Program-made: the position numbers and the translations under genes
Source: Corallococcus sp. EGB
Lineage (GTDB): Bacteria > Myxococcota > Myxococcia > Myxococcales > Myxococcaceae
Direction of reading: 5' to 3'
NCBI RefSeq assembly: GCF_019968905.1
Contig: NZ_CP079946.1
Coordinates: 372,001-436,000 of the forward strand
Length of the DNA: 64,000 nucleotides
In this document: positions 25,820 to 33,807 of the stretch, in pieces
Layout: every line of letters begins with the position of its first letter
How positions within the stretch are numbered: the stretch's first letter is position 1
The notes under the pieces: generated by a model
Database searches by the model: none
Told to the model about the DNA's origin: nothing
The model's input: only the letters and a program-made list of their open reading frames with translations

Positions 25820-28771
25820 TTACTGCGCCACGGTGCCGGTGGACAGGAAGCCGATGATCTGGTCCTGGGCGGCGTCACGCACGCTCACCGGGATTTGCGG
25901 GTGGTTGAGGAACGAGTGGCGGCCGGACGCCGGGATGCCCCCGATGAGCGACTCCGGGAACATGTACGTGGCCACGGTGCGCGGCGCGTCCTTGCGGTTG
26001 GCCGCGTTGATCAGCGCCTGGGTGTTCGCGTTCGGGATGACCTGGTCGCCCTCGATGTACTGGATGAACGCGCGGTGCACCTTGGGGTCCGTGCCGGCCG
26101 CCGCGTTGTTGTCCAGCAGGTACGCGTAGTTGCGCGCGTCCGCCGGGTCCAGGATGGTGTTCGCCAGGCTGATGAACGTGTCGAACGCCGGGGTGCCCGG
26201 GTTGACGCCCGCGGAGGCCAGCTGGGCCAGGAACGCGGTGCGCTGCGCGGAGAAGGCCGGCGCCGTCAGCAGCACGCTGGCCAGGTTGCCACCGGCCACG
26301 TTGAGCACCGAGCGGTGCACGCGCGGAGACACCGCGGTGGACATGGTGCCCATGATGCCGCCGAGGCTCTGGCCCACGTAGTCCACCTGCGCCGCGTTCA
26401 GCTGCACGCCCACGGCCGTGGACAGCTCGGGGCTCGCCAGCACGCGCAGGAACTGGCTGAAGTCCACCACGTGGTGGCGGAAGTTGTCGCGCGTGGTGAA
26501 CAGGTTGCCCAGGTTCAGGAAGTTCCAGCCGGAGATGACCGGGACGCCGGAGCTGTCGCGCTTGAAGTCACCGCCCTCGCAGCGCTGGGTGTCCGCGCGG
26601 CACACGCCCTGCGACGGGGAGAGCACGCTGGAGCAGTACACGTCGGCCGGCACGCCCGGCGGGAGCGCCGAGGCGCTGCAGTCCGCGCCGTTCGCCGGCG
26701 TGCGCGCCACGCAGCGGCCGTAGGACAGGCTGCCGCGGTTGGTCTCGCAGCGCTGGGTGGCGGGGTCGGCGCACGCGCCGTCGTCGCCCACCGAGCCCGT
26801 GGTGCCCAGCACCGTGGCGGAGCCCACGCAGCTGGTGCGCTCACCGTGGTAGACGGCGTCCATCGCGACCACCGCGTAGCCCGCGCCGGTCAGCTTGTTG
26901 GCCACGCCGAGCACCGCGGTGCGGTTGCTCGTCAGGCCGTGGCCGAACACCAGCACCGGCCAGCCGGTGGAGGGCGCCTCGCCGTTCGGCACGAACAGCA
27001 TGAACGGGTAGCGGGTGGGGCGCGGCTCGGTGGGGTTCAGCGTGTCGAACGGGCCCGTGAGCAGCCAGGGCGTGTTGGCCCGCACCTCGTAGACCGCGGC
27101 GATGTTGTTGGACGTGAACCCGACCCCGGACATCGCCGCCTTCACCTGCGTGGTGATGGGGAAGACGGAGGTGGGCGCCGCGGGCGTCCCGTACACGCCG
27201 CCCGGCAGCGTGTAGAGCTGCTGCAGCACGGACGTGGTGCTCTGGGTGGTGAACGCCCAGCCCAGGGCGATCTTCTTGCGCGGCAGGCCCGCCTTGGCCA
27301 GCGCGTCGAAGAAGGGCTTGTGGGCCGCGCGCACCGGCTCCAGCGCCGCCGCCAGCGAGTCCGGCACGGAGGAGATGGTGCTCTTCTTGGTCGCGGCGTC
27401 GTACACCGGGTTGGCCAGGCGCATCAGCGCGAACGCCGTCGCCGGGGCCACGTTGCGGCCGCGGGTGTCCTTCAGGTCCGTGGTCAGCACCGCGCCGTAC
27501 TGGGTGGCGCCATCCAGCGGCGTCTTCGGGACGATCTGCAGCTGCTGCGGGACGTCGACGACACCCGCCGTGCCCACGCTGGTGCCGCAGTCACCGGTCT
27601 TCTCCACCAGGCAGGGCACCACGTCCGGCTGGGTGCCCTTGTCCAGGTTGGACAGCTTGAAGAACTTCACGCCCGCGGCCAGCGACGCCGCGTCCACGCG
27701 GGGGGCCGGACCGTCCGCCGCCTCGCGGAACATGGTGCCGTCCAGCACGCCCTGCGCGTCGCCGTTCTCCGACACGATGGCGCCCGTGGTGGAGAAGCCG
27801 TCCAGCGTGTTCAGGCCCGTGAACAGGTCCTGCTGCAGGCCCGGGGTCGTCGGGACGGGGAAGTTCAGGTGCGCCGCCGCGGTGGCCGTGGCCGGCACGC
27901 GCAGCAGGTCGTTGGGGAACGGGACGATGGTGGGGACGCGCGGGGTGGCCGCCAGGTTGATGGTGGCCTCCGGCTGGTTGACCACGCTGAAGGTCCACAG
28001 CAGGACCACGTCCTCGCGCTTGAAGCCCTTGGCGACCAGGCCCTCGATGATGGGCGCGTAGCCGCGGCGCAGCTGCTCCAGCCGCAGGGCGCTCTGGGTC
28101 TGGTCCGCCAGGCGCTTGGCCGGATCCGTCTCCGTGGAGGGGATGATCTCCGTGGCCGGGGCGCAGTCCGGCGCGGTCAGGTCCTCGCAGGTGACCAGCG
28201 GCCTCGCGGAGCTCGCGAAGGCCCACGTCGCCGACCCGATGACCGGGTAGCCCGCGGTCGTCTTCAGGCCGTTCTCACCGCCGATGAGCGCCACCGCGTA
28301 GCGGCCGCCCTTCGGCCACGCCGGCAGGCCCGTGTTCGGGTCCACCGGGGGGATGATGTTGATGAGGTCCGTGTCCTCGTTGTACGCGATGGTCGGCGTC
28401 ACCGGCTTCGTCGCCAGCGGCGTGCCCGCGTACAGGTCGATGAAGACGACCGTCTTCGAGTTCACCGTGAAGGGATCCAGGTCCTTCACCTTGGTGTTGG
28501 CGATGGCGGACGTCGGGAAGCCGTTGAGCGAATTCAGGTAGTCGCGCGTGAACTCCTGCTCCGCCGCGGAGGCCGCCGGGTTGATGGGCGCCTCCACCAG
28601 CTTCGTGGTCTGGTTGATGGCCAGATCATTGGGAGAGGGAACGACGGCGGGAGAACCCGTGGGATCGAACTCCGCGAGACCGACGTTCGTATTCGGAGCG
28701 TCCTGCGCGATCTCCGGCGTGCAGGCGACGGCTCCCAGGGCCATGGCCCCGAGGAACAACTGTTTCTTCAT
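25820..28771 (-). CDS. Large lipase-like alpha/beta hydrolase lipoprotein
   Basis: 983 residues; the ATG at 28771 has GGAGGGG about 10 bases upstream. The N-terminus is a lipoprotein signal with Cys at AVACTPE. The first 550 residues have the PSPNDLAINQTTK and VPFPNDLL motifs seen in extracellular lipases of the Pla-1/cef type. The hydrolase domain shows FGHGLTSNR (oxyanion loop) and the nucleophile elbow VGQSLGGI with Ser802. Acid and His are probably in the last 100 residues (EGDQVIPNANTQ, GRHSFLNHP). A Cys-rich insert near 680-760 may be disulfide-bonded. Likely surface or periplasmic, in an operon with fadL. Confidence 0.85.
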   Translation of the reverse strand: MKKQLFLGAMALGAVACTPEIAQDAPNTNVGLAEFDPTGSPAVVPSPNDLAINQTTKLVEAPINPAASAAEQEFTRDYLNSLNGFPTSAIANTKVKDLDPFTVNSKTVVFIDLYAGTPLATKPVTPTIAYNEDTDLINIIPPVDPNTGLPAWPKGGRYAVALIGGENGLKTTAGYPVIGSATWAFASSARPLVTCEDLTAPDCAPATEIIPSTETDPAKRLADQTQSALRLEQLRRGYAPIIEGLVAKGFKREDVVLLWTFSVVNQPEATINLAATPRVPTIVPFPNDLLRVPATATAAAHLNFPVPTTPGLQQDLFTGLNTLDGFSTTGAIVSENGDAQGVLDGTMFREAADGPAPRVDAASLAAGVKFFKLSNLDKGTQPDVVPCLVEKTGDCGTSVGTAGVVDVPQQLQIVPKTPLDGATQYGAVLTTDLKDTRGRNVAPATAFALMRLANPVYDAATKKSTISSVPDSLAAALEPVRAAHKPFFDALAKAGLPRKKIALGWAFTTQSTTSVLQQLYTLPGGVYGTPAAPTSVFPITTQVKAAMSGVGFTSNNIAAVYEVRANTPWLLTGPFDTLNPTEPRPTRYPFMLFVPNGEAPSTGWPVLVFGHGLTSNRTAVLGVANKLTGAGYAVVAMDAVYHGERTSCVGSATVLGTTGSVGDDGACADPATQRCETNRGSLSYGRCVARTPANGADCSASALPPGVPADVYCSSVLSPSQGVCRADTQRCEGGDFKRDSSGVPVISGWNFLNLGNLFTTRDNFRHHVVDFSQFLRVLASPELSTAVGVQLNAAQVDYVGQSLGGIMGTMSTAVSPRVHRSVLNVAGGNLASVLLTAPAFSAQRTAFLAQLASAGVNPGTPAFDTFISLANTILDPADARNYAYLLDNNAAAGTDPKVHRAFIQYIEGDQVIPNANTQALINAANRKDAPRTVATYMFPESLIGGIPASGRHSFLNHPQIPVSVRDAAQDQIIGFLSTGTVAQ

Positions 28772-28971
28772 GGTGGGAATCCCCTCCAGCCCAAGGTGAA
28801 CTGCTGGAAACAATGCAGTGAGTAGCACGCCAATCCCGAGTCACAAAGTGAGAGGGGTTGACGCGCCGAGTCAGGTGTGGGGTGGCGCCGCGTGCATGCG
28901 GGTGGACGCTCACGCCGCGTGCGCGGCAGGGGGCGCGTGACGCGCGGGAGAACGCGGATACGCTGCCGTCC

Positions 28972-29508
28972 ATGAAACGACTGCTGACAGTGTTGGCGAT
29001 GACCGTGGCGATGGGCGCGAGCGCGGAGGAGGCCGGAGGCCTGACGTGGACCGCGCCCGCGGAGTGGGCCGCCCAGCCCCCCAGGCCCATGCGCGCGGCG
29101 ACATACAAGGTGCCCGCCGCGAAGGGAGACGCGGAAGACGCGGAAATGGCTGTCTTCTATTTCGGGCAGGGGCAGGGCGGCGCGGTGGACGCGAACGTGA
29201 AGCGCTGGGTGGCGCAGTTCCAGAAGCCCGACGGCAAGCCCCTGGACGACAAGGACGCGAAGACGAAGCAGGAGAAGGTGAACGGGCTGCCCGTCACCAC
29301 GGTGGAGGTGAAGGGCACGTACGCGGGCGGCGGCCCCATGATGGGGCCCTCCGCGCCCAAGCCGAAGTTCAAGCTGCGCGGCGCCATCGTGGAGGGGCCG
29401 GAGGGCGCGCTCTTCTACAAGCTCACCGGGCCGGAGAAGACGGTGAACGGCGCGGAGAAGGACTTCCGCAAGCTGGTGGAGTCCGTGAAGCCCGCGGCGA
29501 AGAAGTAG
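28972..29508 (+). CDS. Small secreted protein of unknown function
   Basis: 178 residues. A Sec signal (MKRLLTVLAMTVAMGASAEE) precedes a compact domain: LTWTAPAEWAAQPP, MAVFYFGQGQGGAVDANVKRWVAQF and a C-terminal EGALFYKLTGPEKTVNGAEKDFRKLVESV. The order resembles periplasmic proteins of unknown function common in planctomycetes and myxobacteria. It is divergent from the lipase gene over 200 bp. No enzyme motif is seen. Confidence 0.75.
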   Translation: MKRLLTVLAMTVAMGASAEEAGGLTWTAPAEWAAQPPRPMRAATYKVPAAKGDAEDAEMAVFYFGQGQGGAVDANVKRWVAQFQKPDGKPLDDKDAKTKQEKVNGLPVTTVEVKGTYAGGGPMMGPSAPKPKFKLRGAIVEGPEGALFYKLTGPEKTVNGAEKDFRKLVESVKPAAKK

Positions 29509-29619
29509 CGCGGGCAGGCGGAGCCGCGGGGGGCCCCGGAGCGCCGGGGGACGTCGGCAAGCGGATTGCTAAGGCCCTCCGGCACACGGCGCCCGAACGC
29601 CGAGCACCGGAGGCCTCAC

Positions 29620-29934
29620 GTGTCGATGTGCCGCAGCCCTGAGTTCCAGAACCTCATCTCCCGCGCCATCACCCTGTTCCCGGAGGACACCGTCCTGGGA
29701 GCGCTCCAGCAGATGTACCGCCACGGCGTGCACGTGCTGCCCGTGGTGGAGGGGCGCGGCGGCGACCTGTTGGGCGAGGTGACCGAGGACGAGCTGCACC
29801 GCGTGGCCCGCCGCCGCCCGCTGGCGCGGCTGGCTGAAATTCTGACGGTCAAGGCGCTGGCGGCGCCGGAAGAAACGACCGCGGAGGCCGCGGCTCCGCT
29901 GCGGCTGGCCGCCTCCAGCGGCTGGCTGCACTGA
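29620..29934 (+). CDS. Small single CBS-domain protein
   Basis: 104 residues. I chose GTG 29620 because GGAGG lies six bases upstream (29609-29613); ATG 29626 is the alternative. LISRAITLFPEDTVLGALQQMYRHGVHVLPVVEG, then DLLGEVTEDELHRVARR, is one CBS motif; a second is not evident, so it should dimerise to form a ligand site. CBS domains usually bind adenosine nucleotides. It stands alone and could act as a cytoplasmic energy sensor. Confidence 0.7.
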   Translation: MSMCRSPEFQNLISRAITLFPEDTVLGALQQMYRHGVHVLPVVEGRGGDLLGEVTEDELHRVARRRPLARLAEILTVKALAAPEETTAEAAAPLRLAASSGWLH

Positions 29935-30162
29935 AAGGACCCTGCGCGCCCATCCGGCGCGGGGGAGGGCAAGCCCGGTGGCCAGGCCGCCTGACCGCTG
30001 GTGGACACCCGCCCTTGCGCAAAGGGCTGGGAGCAAACACCTCCAGGTCTGACTGGCGGCTGTCTGACGACTCGTACTGGCGGGCGGGCTGCAATCCCGG
30101 AAGGAGGTCAACAGCCTGTTGGCGGTGCCCCCGGCTTTCCGTCGAGGGCGAGGAGGCGGGTC

Positions 30163-30849
30163 ATGAAGGCAGTGGCGATCATCCTGGCGGCGGGCAAGCC
30201 CGGGCGGATGTCCCACCCCAAGGCGCTCATCGAGCACGAGGGGGGCAAGAGCTTCCTTCAGTCGCTGGCGTCCACCTTCGGCAAGGCAGGGGGAGGGATG
30301 AGCGTGCTGGGCGTGGTGGGCAGCGACGAGGTCGCGGTGCGCGAGCAGCACCCGAGCCTGGAGCTGGTGACGAGCAGGGACTGGGAGAAGAGCTTGATGG
30401 CGTCCGTGAAGGCGGGGCTGGAGGCGGCCCTGGCGGACGACCCGGACGTGGTGCTGCTGCATCCGGTGGACATGCCGGCGGTGCGCGCCACCACCCTCAA
30501 GACGCTGCTCAAGGCCGTGGGGGAGTCCGGCACGGTGCTCCGTCCGGAGTTCGAGGGCGCCCCGGGCTGGCCGCTGATTCTCACGGCGGACATGGCGCGC
30601 AAGCTTCACGACGCGGAGGGCGACAAGCTGGAGGAGGCCGTGCGGGCGCTCTCTCCGCGCCAGCTGGCCGTCAAGGATCCGGGGGTCGTCGTGAACATCA
30701 ACACGCCGGAGGTCTACGAGCGGCTCTTTGGCGGCCCCCCGAAGCTGGCCCCGCCGCCCAAGCGGCGCATGAAGCGCGCGAACGCGGCCAACGGCGCAGG
30801 CGCGGAGTCCGCTCCGGCCTCCTACGCGGCGGCGCCGTCGGAGGAGTAG
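30163..30849 (+). CDS. MobA/MocA-like nucleotidyltransferase
   Basis: 228 residues; the ATG at 30163 is preceded by GGAGG. The N-terminal nucleotide-binding signature is VAIILAAGKPGRM, then PKALIEHEGGKSFLQ, as in MobA/MocA-type CTP- or GTP-transferases. HPVDMPAV replaces the usual DxP metal-binding segment, keeping the Asp. The C-terminal 40 residues (PPKRRMKRANAANG...) are a basic disordered tail. No molybdenum-enzyme gene is nearby, so the substrate is open. It ends in a strong terminator. Confidence 0.8.
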   Translation: MKAVAIILAAGKPGRMSHPKALIEHEGGKSFLQSLASTFGKAGGGMSVLGVVGSDEVAVREQHPSLELVTSRDWEKSLMASVKAGLEAALADDPDVVLLHPVDMPAVRATTLKTLLKAVGESGTVLRPEFEGAPGWPLILTADMARKLHDAEGDKLEEAVRALSPRQLAVKDPGVVVNINTPEVYERLFGGPPKLAPPPKRRMKRANAANGAGAESAPASYAAAPSEE

Positions 30850-30863
30850 GCCGCGAGCCGCAG

Positions 30864-30905
30864 CTCCCGGGGGCCGCACGGTGCGCGGGGACCCCGGGAG
30901 TTTTT
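30864..30905 (+). terminator. Intrinsic terminator after the MobA-like gene
   Basis: CTCCCGGGG (30864-30872) pairs perfectly with CCCCGGGAG (30892-30900) and is followed by TTTTT at 30901-30905. This is the clearest intrinsic terminator in the window. Confidence 0.85.
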
Positions 30906-30923
30906 ACTTCAGGCTTCCCGCCC

Positions 30924-31754
30924 TCAGAACGACAGGCCCAGGCCCGCGTAGGGACCGGAGAAGAGGTCCGCGTGCACCACGCCGTCCAGGTGGCCGCCGT
31001 CGCTGAGGTACAGGGTGCGCCAGCCGCCGCGCAGGTTGAGGGCGCCCAGGTGCAGCGCGAGCCCGGCCTGCATGTCCACCTGGCGGTGCGGGAAGGGCAC
31101 CACCTGGATGCGCGCCTCCACGTCGAAGGGCGACGGGCCGATGCACGCCTCCAGCGACGCGGCGAGGCTGGGGCCCACGAAGATGGCGTCCGGCGCGTGC
31201 GCGCTGGCGATGCCGGCCTCCATGCGGAAGCGGCCGCGCTCGGTGGACCACGGCGAGAGGGTGAGGTGCGCGTCCAGCAGCGTCAGGCGGTCCGTGCCAG
31301 CCGAGCCGTCGTCCGGCTCCAGCGCGATGCCGCTGACGCGCGCGTCCATGCCCCAGCGCTGGCCGTCCAGGGCCATGAAGAGGTCCAGCGCGCCGCCCAC
31401 GTCGCCGAAGCTGTCCCCCTGCACGTTGAGGTGCACGAGCGGCGCGGGCCGGGGCGCGCGCTGCCCGCGGGGCGCCTCCATGCGCGCGCGGCGGTGGTAG
31501 CTGGCCGGGCCGCTGATGAAGAGCACGTCGAACCAGCCGATGCCGACGCCGGAGGCGCGCACGCTGGAGCGCAACGGCGCGTCCGAGGCGCGGCCCACGG
31601 GCGTGGCGCGGTGCTCCTGCTCGCCGTCCCTGTCGTCGGAGTCCTGGGCGGAGGCGTTCTGCCTGGAGCGCTTGCCGAAGCGGGCCTCCGCGGGCGCGGA
31701 CCCCATCAGGACAGCGACAGCGAGCGCGGCACCCAGCGTCTTCCAGAAGCCCAC
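30924..31754 (-). CDS. Exported envelope protein, tandem paralogue A
   Basis: 276 residues from GTG 31754, chosen because AGGAGAGG lies six bases upstream and a clean signal peptide starts there (GFWKTLGAALAVAVLMGSAPAEA). The mature protein begins RFGKRS, has an Asp/Glu-rich stretch, then a beta-rich domain ending DLFSGPYAGLGLSF. The next gene upstream on this strand (31918-32787) shares PAEARFGK at the cleavage site, the FVGPSLA-SLEA block and the SxxGPYAGxGLxF end, so they are duplicates. The C-terminal Phe suggests an outer-membrane barrel. Confidence 0.75.
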   Translation of the reverse strand: MGFWKTLGAALAVAVLMGSAPAEARFGKRSRQNASAQDSDDRDGEQEHRATPVGRASDAPLRSSVRASGVGIGWFDVLFISGPASYHRRARMEAPRGQRAPRPAPLVHLNVQGDSFGDVGGALDLFMALDGQRWGMDARVSGIALEPDDGSAGTDRLTLLDAHLTLSPWSTERGRFRMEAGIASAHAPDAIFVGPSLAASLEACIGPSPFDVEARIQVVPFPHRQVDMQAGLALHLGALNLRGGWRTLYLSDGGHLDGVVHADLFSGPYAGLGLSF

Positions 31755-31917
31755 GGCGACCTCTCCTCTTCTCATGGGCCCGGGGGTGGGGCCGCGGCAT
31801 GTGGACGCCTGCTCGCCCGGAATATTCAACCCGCGTCACCCCGGTGGAACCAGGGGCCCCGGGGCGGGGGGTGGTGTCCGGAAGGGGGCATGTGCACCCC
31901 TGGACACGTGGGCGGCT

Positions 31918-32787
31918 TCAGAAGGCCAGGCCGGCGCCGGCGTAGGGGCCCACGAAGCTGTCCACGTGCCGGATGCCGTCCACCCGGCCCTGGTCGTCCA
32001 GGACGAGGCTGCGCACGCCGCCGCGCACCACGAGGGCGCCCAGGTGCAGCGCCAGGCCGGCGCTCGCGTCCAGCTGCCGGTAGAGGCCCGCGGTGCCCTG
32101 CACGCGCGCCTCCAGGTCCACCGGGCCCGCCACGGTGGCCTCCAGGGACGTGGCGAGGCTGGGGCCCACGAAGAAGACGTCCGGCGCCTGGGCGGTGGAG
32201 ACGCCGCCCTCGAGGCGCCACCGCACGCGCTCGGTGGCCACGGGCGCCCAGGTGATGTGCAGGGTCGCCAGGCGGAGGTCATCCGAACCGTACGAGCCGT
32301 CGTCGGTGGGCAGCACCAGCTGCGTGCCCTGCACGGCGATGCCCAGCGACTCGCCCTCGATGCCCAGGAACGCGTCCCCGGCGAGGCCGCCGCCCATGGC
32401 GCCCACGTTGAGGCCCGCGCGCACCTCCAGCGGCTGGACGTCGCGCTGCTGCTGGACGAGCCCGGGCCAGGAGCTGGAGGTCTCCGCGGCGACGGTCAGC
32501 AGCTCCGCCGCCGCCACGATGGCGTCACCGTAGATGTGAGCGGTGTACGAGGGCCGCGGGGGCGGCGGGCGGTAGGCGTGGGGCTCGTTGTACGAGCTGG
32601 AGCGGACGGGCGTGGCGGCGTGGACCCGCGAGCCCCGGTCCTCGCGCCTGTCGTCACGCTTCTTGTCCTCGTTCTTGTTCTCGGAGGTGTCCGGGGACTT
32701 CTTGCCGAAGCGGGCCTCCGCGGGGGCCGCGGCCAGGAGGAGGCTGGCGGCGAAGGTGGCGCACAGCGCGGGGCGGAAGGCGGACAC
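31918..32787 (-). CDS. Exported envelope protein, tandem paralogue B
   Basis: 289 residues from GTG 32787, with GGAG six bases upstream. The signal peptide is AFRPALCATFAASLLLAAAPAEA, and the mature N-terminus RFGKKSPDTSENKNEDKK is strongly charged. The beta-rich domain contains FLGIEGESLGIAVQGTQLVLPTDDGS and ends GPYAGAGLAF. It is the duplicate of 30924-31754, with 163 bp between the two genes. It is likely a surface or outer-membrane structural protein. Function unknown. Confidence 0.75.
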   Translation of the reverse strand: MSAFRPALCATFAASLLLAAAPAEARFGKKSPDTSENKNEDKKRDDRREDRGSRVHAATPVRSSSYNEPHAYRPPPPRPSYTAHIYGDAIVAAAELLTVAAETSSSWPGLVQQQRDVQPLEVRAGLNVGAMGGGLAGDAFLGIEGESLGIAVQGTQLVLPTDDGSYGSDDLRLATLHITWAPVATERVRWRLEGGVSTAQAPDVFFVGPSLATSLEATVAGPVDLEARVQGTAGLYRQLDASAGLALHLGALVVRGGVRSLVLDDQGRVDGIRHVDSFVGPYAGAGLAF

Positions 32788-32871
32788 GGGAGGCTCCGAG
32801 ACAGGGGCGAGGTGGAATCCCCTGCGCCCCTGGACGGGCCGCCAGGCGTTCCATTCACTCCAGGTCACGCG

Positions 32872-33738
32872 TCAGCGCTGCGCCGTCTTCTTCGCCTTGG
32901 CATTCGCCTGGCGCTTCAGGGACCGCGAAGGCGGCTCGGTGCGGGCCACGGCCGCGCTCTCCGGCGTCACCGGCGTGGGGGACAGCCGCAGCGTGACGCG
33001 CCGGTTGCTGGCGCGGTGGGGCGGGCTGTCGTCGGGCACCAGCGGCCGGTACGCGGCGTGGCCCGTGGCGCTCAGCCGCTCCGGAGCCAGTCCCTCGCGC
33101 TCGCCCAGCTGGCGCACCACCGCCACGGCCCGCGCGGCGGACAGCTCCCACGCGGTGGTGGCGGGAGCACCGGGCGCGGCGGGGAGCACCTCGTCGGTAT
33201 GGGACGCCACCGCCACGCGGTGGTCGGCGAGCGGCCCGCGGAACACCGCCGCGGCCTGCTTCAGCACGGCGGCCCCTTCCGGGGTGAGCCGTGTCGTGGC
33301 GGGCGCGAAGAGGATGCGCTCGGACACCTCCACGCGCAGGGCGTCGTCCTCCAGGGCCAGCGTCACGTCGCCCGCCTTGAGCGCGTCCTTCAGCGTCCTG
33401 CCCAGCGTCTCGAGCGCCGCCTCGCGCCGCGTCTGCTGCGCCTCCGCGCCCTTCGCCTGGAGCTCCGCCGCCGCGCCGCCCCACTCCTGCGCCTGCTGCT
33501 GACGCTCCAGCGCGCGCAGCCGCCCCTCCATGGCCTGCCGCAGCGTCTGCAGCTGCGCGACGTGGGCCTCGGACTCGGCGGCCTCTCGCTCCAGCTGCGC
33601 GTCCCGGGCCTCCAGCGCCTGGAGCGAGCGCGAGCCCAGCCACGCGCCCGTGGAGGCCACCGCCACCGTGACGGCCAGCAGCCCCCAGGGCAGCCACCGC
33701 CAACGTCCGAGCGCTGCTTCTCTTCGCGCGTCGTCCAT
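32872..33738 (-). CDS. OmpA/MotB-like peptidoglycan-binding protein
   Basis: 288 residues; ATG 33738 is preferred over an in-frame GTG at 33795. One membrane segment (WLPWGLLAVTVAVASTGAWLG) is followed by a coiled coil (LEARDAQLEREAAESEAHVAQLQ, LRALERQQQAQ) and then an OmpA-C-like domain: RILFAPATTRLTPEGAAVLKQ, VASHTDE, LSAARAVAVVRQL, and the NRRVTLRL end. The TDxxG segment is modified by an insert (HTDEVLPAAPGAP). The layout, TM, coil and OmpA, is that of MotB-like or TolR/Pal-associated anchors; no motA is adjacent. It ends in a basic tail. Confidence 0.8.
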   Translation of the reverse strand: MDDARREAALGRWRWLPWGLLAVTVAVASTGAWLGSRSLQALEARDAQLEREAAESEAHVAQLQTLRQAMEGRLRALERQQQAQEWGGAAAELQAKGAEAQQTRREAALETLGRTLKDALKAGDVTLALEDDALRVEVSERILFAPATTRLTPEGAAVLKQAAAVFRGPLADHRVAVASHTDEVLPAAPGAPATTAWELSAARAVAVVRQLGEREGLAPERLSATGHAAYRPLVPDDSPPHRASNRRVTLRLSPTPVTPESAAVARTEPPSRSLKRQANAKAKKTAQR

Positions 33739-33807
33739 GGCCCTGGAGGGTAATGTCCCCCCGGGTGTGGGCGGCAAGGTGGCGTCGTGCGACACCGCCC
33801 GCCTGCT

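Noticed and set aside
25895-28825. A 976-codon open frame on the + strand opposite the lipase gene
   Set aside because: Composition is Arg/Val/Gly/Ala with no domain; the lipase on the other strand has signal, GQSLG motif and Shine-Dalgarno.
29935-30162. Possible riboswitch in the 228-bp leader of the MobA-like gene
   Set aside because: I looked for c-di-GMP, cobalamin and molybdenum-cofactor core motifs and found none; only a good Shine-Dalgarno is evident.
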